64,000 nt of DNA, from NCBI GenBank assembly GCA_025618425.1, contig CM046832.1, forward strand, positions 60,539,087 to 60,603,086, in the 5' to 3' direction. The DNA comes from Heliocidaris tuberculata (lineage: Eukaryota; Echinodermata; Echinoidea; Camarodonta; Echinometridae). The stretch's first letter is position 1. The number at the start of each line of letters is the position of its first letter. The translations under genes were made by a program, and so were the position numbers. Below are positions 12,133-22,632 of this stretch, piece after piece. A model generated the notes under the pieces. It was not told where the DNA came from, did no database searches, and worked only from the letters and a program-made list of their open reading frames with translations.

Positions 12133-13090
12133 GTGAAGACGCCGAAATTATTTTCATTGTTAGGAAAAGAATTAATTCGTCAAGTAGATCATATCACCTC
12201 TGTATCATTTGCGTTCACATATCTTGAAGACAACCAGCGGAAATTATTTTCGTCAGGTAAAGAATTAATTCGTCAAGTAGATCATTTCACTTCTGTTTCG
12301 TTAGCAGTTCATATTTCTTGAAGATGAACCGCCAAATTTATTTTTATCGTCGGTAAAGAATTAATACGTCAAGTAAATTGTTTCACCTCTGTTTCTTTTG
12401 CGGTTCATATTTCTTGAAGACGACCTGCCGAAATTATTTTCATCGCCAGGTAAAGAATTAATTTGTCAAGTAAATTGTTTCACCTCTGTTTCGTCTGCAT
12501 TTTATAATTCTTGAAGACAACCCGCCGAAACTATTTTCATCATTAGGTAAAGAATTAATTTGTCAAGTTCAGGCCTGTGAGCGGGGTTTAAAAAAAAGAG
12601 CGGAAAAAAGCTGAAACTAGTTTACCTGATCTATTTACTTGTCTTCCGCTTCGTATCTGACGTAATGCAGATTGACCGGCTGCCCACTGGCGGCCTGCCT
12701 GACACATCGCGAGCTAAGGCAAAACGCAGACAGTACATACATGTACATGTATACGACGGTACGTTGTTTTCCATATTTGGTCGCAAGAGAGCTAGACTCT
12801 GCTTGCGCTCGCAGCCGTTTAGCAAGACTATGTTTCCAGCCATTTAAAACGAATGACATAATGGTTGCCGATGAAATAGCGGAAACACACACGGGGAAAA
12901 AGCAGAAATAGAAATCAGCGAGAATAATAAAAAAACGGATATCTGCTAAAAAGCGGAGGTCTCACAGGCCTGCAAGTTGATCATTTCACCTCTGTTTAAT
13001 TTGCTTTTTATAATGAACAATGCCTGATGTAAATATGATTTTCGTTAGGTAAATAAAGAATTCGACTCGCCTCTATTTGGTTTGCGTTTT
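12133..13090. repeat. About 97-bp tandem repeat, interrupted by an insertion
   Basis: Units begin around 'gaagacgccgaaattatttt' and contain 'aaagaattaattcgtcaag' then 'tttcacctctgtttcgt'. About five diverged units precede 12,570, and one to two more follow 12,972. The array is the core of the enclosing hAT-like element. Confidence 0.8.
12570..12972. mobile_element. Nested 403-bp element with CAGGCCTGTGAG termini
   Basis: Perfect 12-bp inverted ends CAGGCCTGTGAG / CTCACAGGCCTG are directly flanked by CAAGTT on both sides (12,564-12,569; 12,973-12,978). The surrounding tandem units give the pre-insertion sequence (gtcaagt-gatcatttcacc), so the boundaries are firm. The termini resemble hAT ends, but the visible duplication is 6 bp rather than 8. 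Overlapping open frames near 12,640-12,900 are chance frames on both strands. Confidence 0.75.
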
Positions 13091-13191
13091 ATAACTCCGG
13101 ACATTTTTTTTTCATCTGTGCATATACAAACTTACCGAACACCGAACCGAACCCGAACATGGAGGTTGATTAATACAGCACTACTAAAATT

Positions 13192-14950
13192 CAGTTTGTT
13201 TAATTGACAAGTTTGGGAAAGTCATTGGATTGGCCCATTTTTCAACAGGGGTGATGAAGACTAATGTGACAGACCGACATTTCTAGAAAGATTGATTTGG
13301 TCCTAGTTTAACACTCTCTAAACTTCAGTTTTGTTAGCAAATAATCGTAGATCAAACACCATGTATACCATGTATGAATAAAACCTTAATCAATTTAATA
13401 TACATAAAAACAAATTTGAAAATTTTCATGAATGGACAATGCAATATACTGAAAAAAATATAAATAAATACAATTATAAAGGATGCTCAAGGGAGACAAG
13501 AAAAACAGTCTTTATGAGCAGGTGGTCTTTAAGTATATGTTCCTTTAATTCATGTTTCAATGAAAAAAAGTTTTCAAGGGTAACAAAAAATGTGGTCTTT
13601 ATAGACAGGTAGTCTTTCTATACAGGTGATCGCTAAAGCAGGTTGGTATTGTGATCCCCATATATATGAATCACTCATAGCGACTTTACTATACTTCGTG
13701 TGTAGACTCTAGGCAGTCATAAACCTCAACACTTTCAAAACACCACTGCACAAAAGTCACCAACATTCACTCAAAATCGGTATTTAATTTACAAAAACCG
13801 ACACCAACATATCCATGAAATACAATAAATTCAATTCAACGATGTTGGAAAAGATAATTCCAAAAATGAAATCCGTAATTTACTGTCAATTCTGGCGAAA
13901 CGGGGTATCGCAGGTCATTGTGTACATTTCCTGATCGCCACGAGCGCTAACATCTTCCCCCAAAAAATTTGGTCGTTAAAAATTCGGTCCCTATCGCGCA
14001 CACGTAAAAGTCCCGATTTTCCGTGTGCGCGATAGTAGCGATCGATGTGCGCGCGCAATACGAAGTTTCTTTGTGGACAAAATTTTATTGCCCTAGTTTA
14101 GTCTAAAATATCAGCGGAATGAAAACAACATGCGATCGCGAAAAAAATTGGCGGGGATTTCTTAGGTTTTGGACATGACTTTGACTTCGGATTTTGCTGG
14201 AAATATCAGAAGTTCTTCCTAACGGCCATTTAAGGTAGGAGTGAGATTTAAAAGCGCTGAATTTGAAAGGAAGTATATGAAATATTTAAGTACATGCGAT
14301 AGAAAATGACTAGTATTTTAGCATTCATCCCGCGTAGTGGTCAATATGACCACTATAGTATTACGTGGTGTGATATGAATGCAAAAATTACCTGACGTAC
14401 ATGACATACAAACAATATTTTTACTTCATTGTCATCAGATGACAATGAAGTAAAAACAGTGTATATTTTTTTTATGTAAGTGAATTTCAAGAGATAAAAC
14501 CTTCATGATGAAGTTTTGCAACATGTACCATTGCATAAATATACACATCGCTCATGCTATGCACTTGCTACATGCCGCGCGCCGCTGCGTAGAGTCTAAG
14601 TAGACGCGTGTGGCTGTATCCTCAGGCTGGGCGAGTGTATACAGCCACACGCGTGTCTCTACCTTACGGCCACACGCGTGTGGCTGTATACACTGCCAAA
14701 AATATACCCAAAAATGCTGATAACCTTTTTTTTTTTTGCTTGTCAGAGAATTTTCCAGTAAAAAGTCTCCCTAAAAAAATGCTGATCTTTTTTCTTTTTT
14801 TTTTGCTTGTCAGAGAATTTTCCAGTAAAGTCTCCCTATAAAAATGCTGATAACCTTTTTTTGTTTTTTCTTTCTTTTTTTTGCTTGTCAGAGAATTTTT
14901 GAGTAAAATTTTGATTTAGCAGTAAAATTTTTTACATAGCAGAATTTTTG
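13192..14950. other. Non-coding with hairpins and short tandem repeats
   Basis: The region contains degenerate 'gtctttatagacaggtagtcttt' motifs (13,505-13,650), a perfect hairpin near 14,417-14,456 and an inverted pair of ACGCGTGTGGCTGTAT words near 14,603-14,690. Three direct copies of an about 65-70-bp unit, 'aaaatgctgat...tttgcttgtcagagaattttccagtaaa', lie at about 14,708-14,905. No gene is seen. Confidence 0.6.
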
Positions 14951-14956
14951 CTGCTC

Positions 14957-15530
14957 GCTAGTAGCTATACAAGCTCTGTGGCTTATCAATCTGGTACTGG
15001 CCAGTATGGTGGTCGATCCAGTGTCCAAACACTTTTCAGAAAATCAACGATAGCAAATAAAATATCAAACGAATATCTGTCAGACTTACATAATGAACAT
15101 GATGAATGCTCAAAGTCCTACAGAAAAAGAAGTTGATGGAATTTTAAAAAGACAATGTAGATTTAATACGATATTCCCTTCCGAGTGAACCCCTTCCCAA
15201 CGACGCGGCCTTTTGGTCCTTTGAAAAAGGTACTGTATTTCCGAACATGTCAAACCTACGGGAAAAAGACACAACCTTTGTTTCAATAGTGTGGTTTTCA
15301 TACGCGTAATACCACGCGTATGAAAACTCATTTTAGGCGCTTAACTTTACACGTTCGGTAATACAATCTGTTCAGAATTACAATCCTTGACTAGATCTAG
15401 AGTCTATAGACTATACCATGCCAGATTGATATCTGGTACTGGCCAGTACCAGATTGATATAAATGATAAGTCTGGTACTGGTCAGTACCAGATTGATAAG
15501 CCACAGAGCTCGTATAGCTAGCTCGCTAGC
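14957..15530. mobile_element. Composite foldback repeat, copy 1 (inverted relative to 42.3 kb copy)
   Basis: The arm 'tagctatacaagctctgtggcttatcaatctggtactgg' at 14,961-15,000 recurs inverted at about 15,476-15,522. The interior (about 15,003-15,383) matches 42,330-42,705 on the opposite strand. It includes a 14-bp perfect stem GTTTTCATACGCGT / ACGCGTATGAAAAC (15,294-15,307; 15,314-15,327) and a 73-codon frame (15,331 down to 15,110) shared with the other copy. The transposon class is unknown. Confidence 0.65.
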
Positions 15531-15662
15531 AAAATTGTATTTTTTTCGCTGACCACACTGATCAATAGCCATTGAACGCAATGAATGAAGGGGGACCTAG
15601 ATCTAGTCTAGTCATGCTAGTAAAATCAGATAGTCTACCAAGCTGAACACGATACAGAGCTC

Positions 15663-15713
15663 CAGCCCCAGCCCCACCTACCCCCCCCCCCCCCCCCCCC
15701 CCTCCAAAAAAAA
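15663..15713. repeat. Poly-C tract followed by poly-A
   Basis: About 22 uninterrupted C bases are followed by CTCC and a run of A. The true length is hard to trust in assembled sequence. Confidence 0.8.
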
Positions 15714-15811
15714 AGCTAGAGTCAAGAGAGGGCGTGCGAATGCTCGTTATGTCTTCGGTCCCACACCTTCACAATTCAGTCTTTTTCTCAATTAAAAATA
15801 ATAATAGACTT

Positions 15812-15957
15812 ACCAGGACCAGAGAAGTGCCATAATCTTTGGGAGGGCGTCTTTCCAATGCTGCGCAAATCGGTCTTTCCAACTTCGTCGTCATCTCCAT
15901 CATCATCCGAATCAATATCTCTCGGTATGCCCACAAAATTTGTCTTTTTCTGAGCCA
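15812..15957 (-). CDS. Candidate first coding exon of unrecognised acidic protein
   Basis: On the minus strand an ATG at 15,957-15,955 opens a 48-codon frame. It begins MAQKKTNFVGIPRDI, has a DSDDDGDDDE acidic run, and continues to SIGKTPSQRLWHFSGP. It then meets a consensus donor (CCTG followed by gtaagt) near 15,812, leaving one base of the next codon. Composition (acidic run, then a basic S/T-P segment) and the strong donor favour a real exon. Its next exon was not found: acceptors near 8,600 give in-frame stops. It may be the start of the small gene at 6,490-8,557 through unseen exons, or an independent gene. The family is not recognised. Confidence 0.45.
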
Positions 15958-16107
15958 TTTCTGATAATCTTTCTCACAAGCCAGAATCGTACCACCTCGA
16001 TTGCGATATCGATATCACGTGTCTTCAGCGTGCAAACTAGTCTTGATAATCAGCCGAATATTGCTGCAATCTTGGTAAGAATATCCAGGAAACGTAGCAG
16101 ATTCAGG

Positions 16108-16757
16108 GAGGGGGGGGGGGGGGGGGAGGCAACAGGCCAGTGCCCCGTTTAAAACAAATGTAGCATACCTGAAGAACACATAAGGAAAAATGTGCCCCCT
16201 TTCAAACTTTTTATCCAAAATGCACATTCAACATTTTTTTTCTGCTTGCATGTTTGTCTAAAGATGGGATAACCCTTCTTTTGTTTGCTTGTTATAATCA
16301 GAATTTTTTTTTTACAACTGTTCCCCCCTCCCCCCCCCCCCTTTAAGTTTTACAAAATCTGGATCCACCCCTATCTCTAGCACCAGTGGCAGAGATTTGT
16401 TACGCAATTCTATTCATCGGGGGCCGGGGGGGGGGGGGGGGGGGGGAGGCAACAGGCCAGTGCCCCGTTTAAAACAAATGTAGCATACCTGAAGAACACA
16501 TAAGGAAAAATGTGCCCCCTTTCAAACTTTTTATCCAAAATGCACATTCAACATTTTTTTTCTGCTTGCATGTTTGTCTAAAGATGGGATAACCCTTCTT
16601 TTGTTTGCTTGTTATAATCAGAATTTTTTTTTTACAACTGTTCCCCCTCCCCCCCCCCTTTAAGTTTTACAAAATCTGGATCCACCCCTACCTCTAGCAC
16701 CAGTGGCAGAGATTTGTTACGCAATTCTATTCATCGGGGGCCGGGGGGGGGGGGGGA
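16108..16757. repeat. Recent 320-bp direct tandem duplication with poly-G start
   Basis: The block beginning 'aggcaacaggccagtgcccc' occurs at 16,127 and again at 16,447 with very few differences, mainly in homopolymer length and single bases. Each copy is preceded by a long G run. A third partial G-run junction lies at 16,735-16,757. Confidence 0.9.
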
Positions 16758-17140
16758 CGACCTATTGTTACGTCCCCCTCTGATGAAAAGAATTTCCTGC
16801 ATATTTACGCCCATGTCTAGCACCCTAGTTTTTGGTAAAGAATCACCTGGTTCTGGGAAGGAAAGAGCCTCCGTCAAAAAAATAATAGTCTACATTGGTG
16901 GGAGGTGACTTTATAGTAGACAGTGTAGGAGGGGAATAGGGTACACAAGGACACTGAGACAATTATATGTATAAACTAGGATGGGGTGTTAGGAAATAGA
17001 TGGGGCAGATCTAAAGGAGGTATAGTATGTACCCCTCATATTTTGGGGCTAAGTATAATGCACAAAGTCCATTCCCCTCTGTCGGTGATTGGGTCCTCTT
17101 TTAACCCCCCCCCCCCACCCCCCCAAAAAAAAAAACACCA

Positions 17141-17361
17141 AAAAAAAGGAAGAAGAAGAAGAAGGAGGAGGAGGAGGAGGAGGAGGAGGAAGAGGAGGAG
17201 GAGGAGGAGGAGGAGAAGGAGGAGAAGAAGGAGAGAAGAAAAAGAAAAGAAAGGAGAAGAAAGAAGAAAGAAGAAAGAAAAAGAAAAGAAAGGAGAAGAA
17301 AGAAGAAGAAAGAAGAAGAAAGAAGAAAGAAGAAGGAGAAGAAGGAGAAGAAGAAGAAGAA
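17141..17361. repeat. About 220-bp homopurine (GGA/GAA) tract
   Basis: Only A and G occur on the plus strand, in shifting GGA, GAA and AAAG patterns. The tract follows a C-rich/A-rich run at 17,106-17,140. Low-complexity frames with Glu/Gly/Arg or Phe/Ser runs here are artefacts. Confidence 0.95.
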
Positions 17362-18407
17362 GTTTAGAAGTATTGATTGTCTGAAGTAAAACAACATCTT
17401 TTCCAACAAGAAATTTTCAGTTTAGTTTTGTTTTTTAAAAATTGTCTATACTGTTTCCCTAATTAAAAAAAAAACATGCAGAATACTCTATATTAAACAT
17501 CCTGTAATTCGATTCAGAGGAGGCAATATTAACTATCTTGAGAAATGTTTTAAATGGATGTTTGTTTCTTGTCAGGAACATTGCTAGAAATAAATGTGCT
17601 GTCTGTAAACTTGGAATTACATGTATCTAGCTCTTTACTCGCAAATTCCCCCAAACCAATGTGGTTGGGGTGCCGGTGGGAAGAATCTCCCCTAAAAAGG
17701 ATAGGAAGATTTGTCAAAACAGTGAACATTCTGTCTGCAAAGGTAAGCCTATCATTCCTATAAAACTTGCTGGCACATTTTTGTCTTCCCTGATTATTAG
17801 ATAAGGCTGGCTATACACTATGCTCATTGCACATTGTCACCCCTGCACTTCCCTCAGAGTAACAGGTTAAACAGAAGCACTTTCGCTTCAGAGAAATAAC
17901 AGAAGATATACACTGAGAACATATTGAAAATCAATTACAATTGTTTACCTCTAAAATAAGTATTCCTTTATTTCTTGGCTAGTTATTCTCTATGTTAGGA
18001 GTACACAATTCATAGTATCTGTACAAATGGCAGTAACAGAAATAACATAATGTGAGATGAAACACAAGCCTATGTCTACAGAAATAACAAGCAGAATTGT
18101 ACATACCAAAGACTTAAAGTGAAATAAACAAAAGAATATGAAAATAAGGAAAATTGCACATAACTCAAATGGTATAAAAAACAATCTAAATTTTACAATT
18201 TTACCCCCAAAAGGAGAGAATTCAACTGCAAATTCCTAATAGCAGCTCCACAATTATCATTTTCTTAATCTTATAATAGCACTTTGGAGTAGGTAGCAGC
18301 TAAATAAATCAAAGTTTTTTAAAAAGAAAAAAAGTCACATGACATGTTGGGGGAGGGGGAGGGTGAGGGGGAAGGTCCAGAATTCTCTGGTCAGGGGTAC
18401 AATTAGG

Positions 18408-18465
18408 GAGCATATATATATATATATATATATATTTGTTTTGTTTTTTTTTATTTTTTTTTGTT
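18408..18465. repeat. (TA)n then T-rich microsatellite
   Basis: About twelve TA units are followed by interrupted poly-T. Confidence 0.9.
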
Positions 18466-19734
18466 GCACTTAATGCATATAGAAGAAGGTATGCCAGATT
18501 GGGTTTTGCTGACATGTGTCCCCTCCTCCTCTTCATGGGGTTATAAGTGATATGTGGGGAGTAGAAGTTCAATTACCTCAAAAATTACTGCCTCTCAACA
18601 AAAAAACCAAAAAAAATCATAAGAAAATATACATTGTAGTTACAAAAAGATAGCACCTCTGCTATACATTTGATGAGATATATAATAAAATCAACAAATG
18701 CTAAATCAAATGTAAAGCAATTGACCACTACCTGAGAAATTACCTAAGAAAGCTATTGTTATTCTCAACTACTCATTTGCTGGTTAAGTAGCTAGTTATG
18801 TCGCTAGTTAAGTAGATGGTTAAGCCGTGAGACAAGACTTGTAGCTTATTGGAGGAAAGTCCAACACAAAAAATTAAATTTTAAACAAAAACAAATTTTT
18901 ACACACAAATACACTTCTTTTTTTTTTTGCAATATGTAAGACACCACAAATAAACACTTCTACTAATAAATGGCACCATTTATCCTACGATCAGAACAAA
19001 ATAGATAAACTTTTACAATATCAATGGCCATACTGGGCTTTTAAATGGCTATAAATTACAAAATGAGAATAAAAAATTCATAGATAAGGAAAATGCAAAT
19101 TTATTCATCATATAAATTAGAAATTTCAAGTCTCATGTAAATATTTGAGAGGAAAATGATATGCTTGTTAGTTTTAAAACTTAGTTTTGACTGGAGTAAA
19201 GGACAGTGGTACAGCTAGAAAGACATGGAGGGTCAAATCTTCAGAATGGCTACTTCTGAGATTCATCAGTTACTTCTCAGTTCTGAGGCAATAAGCAAGT
19301 TTGTAGTTTCAGGGTCACTTGTACCATGTACTAATTACAAACTGGTTTATTCAGCATGAAACATTTTTCAGTGGGCCTTCATAAACCTTATACATAAACT
19401 CTAGCATATTCTATGATATATCTCTCTTTATCCATTAATACACAGGGATGCCACTTAGAATTGATGTGAAAGCCTGAAAATCATCTAGAATAAGCCATTT
19501 TGTACACATAAAATGTGTTTTCTATGGCCTGAAAATAAGTTGCTTGGGCCTGAATTCAGGCTTTTGCCTGACAAGTGGTATCCCCGAATACACAATCCAT
19601 TCCAGTTTGATACAAATTCACCATAAGAATACAAACAATTTTTTAACAATATTTCATGAAAACAGAGTTACAGACTAGCTTAATACAGATACATGTATAC
19701 AATAATAATTTAAATGTAAATTTAACCAATTTAA

Positions 19735-20074
19735 AGTGTACCAATCACCTGATAATTTGTTAGGAAGTATAAAATCAACCTCAAAGAACTTTACCTAGCA
19801 TTCTATAGGTCAACAGTTTAGGAGTATGAAGGAAATAAAGGATAACATTAAGGTGCTCGCGCGGAACCGAACTACGAGTTTAGTTCTGCACGAGCCTTTA
19901 TCTTGGCGAGCACGTACGGGTGCATCGAGTAGTCTACTCACAAGTTGCTTTTACGCTTATAGAATGTGTAATTGAAATTGCAATATCTCTTTATAGAATT
20001 AATATTTGAAGCCCATATTTTGAACATAGTGTAACGACATGAAACCTCTTACAGAACAAAATTATTTTTGGTGA
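19735..20074. mobile_element. TTAA family D element, 3' end lost
   Basis: TTAA at 19,731-19,734 is followed by AGTGTACCAATCACC. The sequence then tracks the complete copy at 36,071-36,433 ('cgagtagtctactcac', 'ttgaagcccatattttgaa') until about 20,074. There the similarity stops without the expected right terminus. Confidence 0.7.
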
Positions 20075-20390
20075 CTACAGGAGCATACATCACATTTATA
20101 CATTGGGCCATTTGGGTGACAAAGCAACTGACCTATTTCCCCCAATTTATACATCCAATACTAATGAGAATTTCATTATTACTCCTTTAGCTGAATCAAC
20201 ACCTCAGTCACATCGGCAAACCGACTCCACACTGACTCCGCCAGTGTTGAGACTTGGCCATCCGGTATAATGTCATTGTTTGTTCGATCTGACTGTTATT
20301 GGTCTTGTTGGTGTGACTCAGTGATAACCTATAGTATAACCACTTAATCCCTTTCAAAATTATACATATTCAAATTGTTTTTCTAAAGTT

Positions 20391-20665
20391 AAGTGTATCA
20401 ATCACCTAAAAAAATAATTTGTGTATGTACAGCTAGAATGTATAAAATCAACCTTAAAACACTTTACCTGCCCTTCTATGGGTAAACAGTTAAGGAGTAT
20501 GAAGAAAATTAAGGAAAAGATCAAACCCTTTCGCGCGGAACCCAACTTTTATTTCGGTTCTGTGCAGGCCATTATTCTTTGCAAGTAACTGTTTTGTTAA
20601 TTGGTAGTGTATTTCAACTTGCGATCAATACTTCTTTATAGAATAATGTAAGTATTTGCAGTCCC
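20391..20665. mobile_element. TTAA family D element, diverged partial copy
   Basis: It starts TTAAGTGTATCAATCACCTA and shares 'aaaataatttgtgta', 'tataaaatcaacct' and 'ctttatagaat' with the 36-kb copy. It is more diverged and has no clear right end. Confidence 0.6.
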
Positions 20666-22177
20666 CTAAACAAACCAACATGTACCAACTAGAAATCATG
20701 AAAATTTGAATGCATATAGCATATTGCAGAAGCAAAAACGAAACGGTCACTTTGTAAACAGATAGATGATGCTTTTGCATTTGAGGTGCCATTTAAAATA
20801 TTTCAATGATTTTGCTACTAGTATACATGTAAAAAAAGAATGTAAAAACAAATTACATTGTGATTTTTTACCATTGCTGCTCATGTTAGGTTTACTAGCA
20901 CTATCCCACAATGATTACTTTGCACCTTATTTCAAAGTGATTAAATTTGTTATACTTTGTACACGACTTAATATCATCAAGTAAATGCATATACATATAT
21001 TTTACTTAATGTCTGACAATGTTCAAGAATTCTAAATTCCATATATGATTGTTGTAGGTTTTACACTGGCTAACTGAGAATTCTGCACTGTTAGGATTGA
21101 ATAAAAGGCACAAATGTTCATGCAAATATCAAAATCTACTCTTTCTCCTTGTAGAGAGTAATGTCTTATCTCTAGATTGATCCACTTCATGTAGATCAGA
21201 AAGAAAATACAACAGTCTCTTGCATGTTGAGCAAGACTATCATCAAATTACAAATAGACATCAACCTACAATCAAACCAGTCTATCAAGGCCACCCAGGG
21301 GGCATGGTAAAAGTGGATACTATATGTGACATTTGGGATGCAAGTACTGTTAAATCTGCAGTTACTATACATAGCAAAAAAATATGATTATAATAATGTT
21401 GAGGAATAAAGAAAGAAAGACTTGTGATAGGAGTTTTCATTGCTGGGATGACAAAATCATGTAATTAAGTAAATTGTGTATGTGTTTTTGTTTTTTTAAT
21501 GTAACTAGTAATGAGGTGTCCAGATTTTTTACTGTCAGTACCTACATGTCAATATGCTTGAGTTTTTTGAAAAAGGAAAGCTTCTACTATTGGTTGGTTG
21601 TTGTTAAGTATTTTAGTTATTTATTTTATTCATTTAGCTAATTTTTTTTTGCTGTCCATAACATTTTACAGTTTTAAAGATACAAGGTTTTGTCATCCTA
21701 GCAATTTGGTATTGTATTGTGAAAAGGCCAATCACACTATCTACCGGCATTTGAAAGGCCCTTTCACCCATTTAAGAGGCATTTTATAAGATACATTCAA
21801 GCTTTTCAGTCAAATTAGCCTGGAGAAAATATCATTATTTTATAGATAGAAGAACCCTGACTTTTTTAAAGGCAGAAATTTTCAAGGTTCCTTAATTATG
21901 TTACCCTGTGCATATGATTATTCAGTAATTTCTACTGACTAGATATCAATTAGTGAAATATGTACTTTTGAAACTATTCATCTCAAAATACATGAATTAG
22001 TAGTATTGTTTCTAGGAAACAATTGATTAAAGTGCTACAAAATTGGTTAGCTTTCTCACGGAGGGGAAATCTGATTATATTCTCGAATAATCCTGCTTAT
22101 ATGTTTTTTATACTGTACAAGCTTAATGAGAAATGCAATTATATTGCTTAGAACCAGTAGTTCTATTTGAACATGCA

Positions 22178-22208
22178 CAAACACACACCCACACACACAC
22201 TAATAACA

Positions 22209-22239
<31 letters not shown>

Positions 22240-22250
22240 AAAAAAAAATA
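22178..22250. repeat. (CA)n and (GA)n microsatellites
   Basis: An interrupted CA run is followed by about 13 GA units and poly-A. Confidence 0.9.
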
Positions 22251-22632
22251 GATCATATCTATTTATATCTGTAACAGCAAGCATAAAACAAGAAAGAATT
22301 TGTAAACAATAATAGCAGAGAACAGAACTTCAATGACTATACACTACTCTCTTCTCTGTCTCGTATGATATTTGAGTAAACAACTTCAGATTTGAGAACA
22401 CTCAAATTCTGATTATGTCCCTTCATCACACTAGCATTGTTTGCATACGCCCAAATTCATTGGGTAAAACTGACTGTTTTTTATAAAACATTACATTCTG
22501 ATATGGTTTTTTTACTAGATGATATTACACATATTGTAGTAATAAGTAGCTTGCTGTAGAGTTGCCTCACTACAATTGCCCTACATGTACATACATTTGA
22601 AGCAGAAAGAACAGATGAAAAGAAATTCATCA

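Larger units (their letters stand above)
11915..13183. mobile_element. hAT-like element carrying a tandem-repeat core
   Basis: Termini TAGTGCTGTA and TACAGCACTA are perfect inverses. They are flanked by 8-mers CTACAATT (11,907-11,914) and CTAAAATT (13,184-13,191), an 8-bp duplication with one mismatch, as expected for hAT. Subterminal clusters of CCGAAC/GTTCGG words sit inside both ends. The interior holds roughly 97-bp tandem units (12,133-12,570 and resuming after 12,972). A second element, 12,570-12,972, is inserted in them. No transposase frame is seen. Confidence 0.75.
15958..22632. other. Long non-coding interval downstream of APPL
   Basis: It contains the 320-bp duplication, the purine run at 17,141-17,361, AT and poly-T microsatellites near 18,412-18,465 and two degraded members of a TTAA family (19,735 and 20,391). 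A CA/GA microsatellite lies near 22,178-22,250. The part nearest 22,632 is presumably APPL 3' untranslated sequence. No exon could be supported. Confidence 0.5.

Noticed and set aside
16986..17409. Open frames of 92-132 codons rich in Arg, Glu or Phe/Ser
   Set aside because: They are translations of the purine repeat and have no unique sequence.
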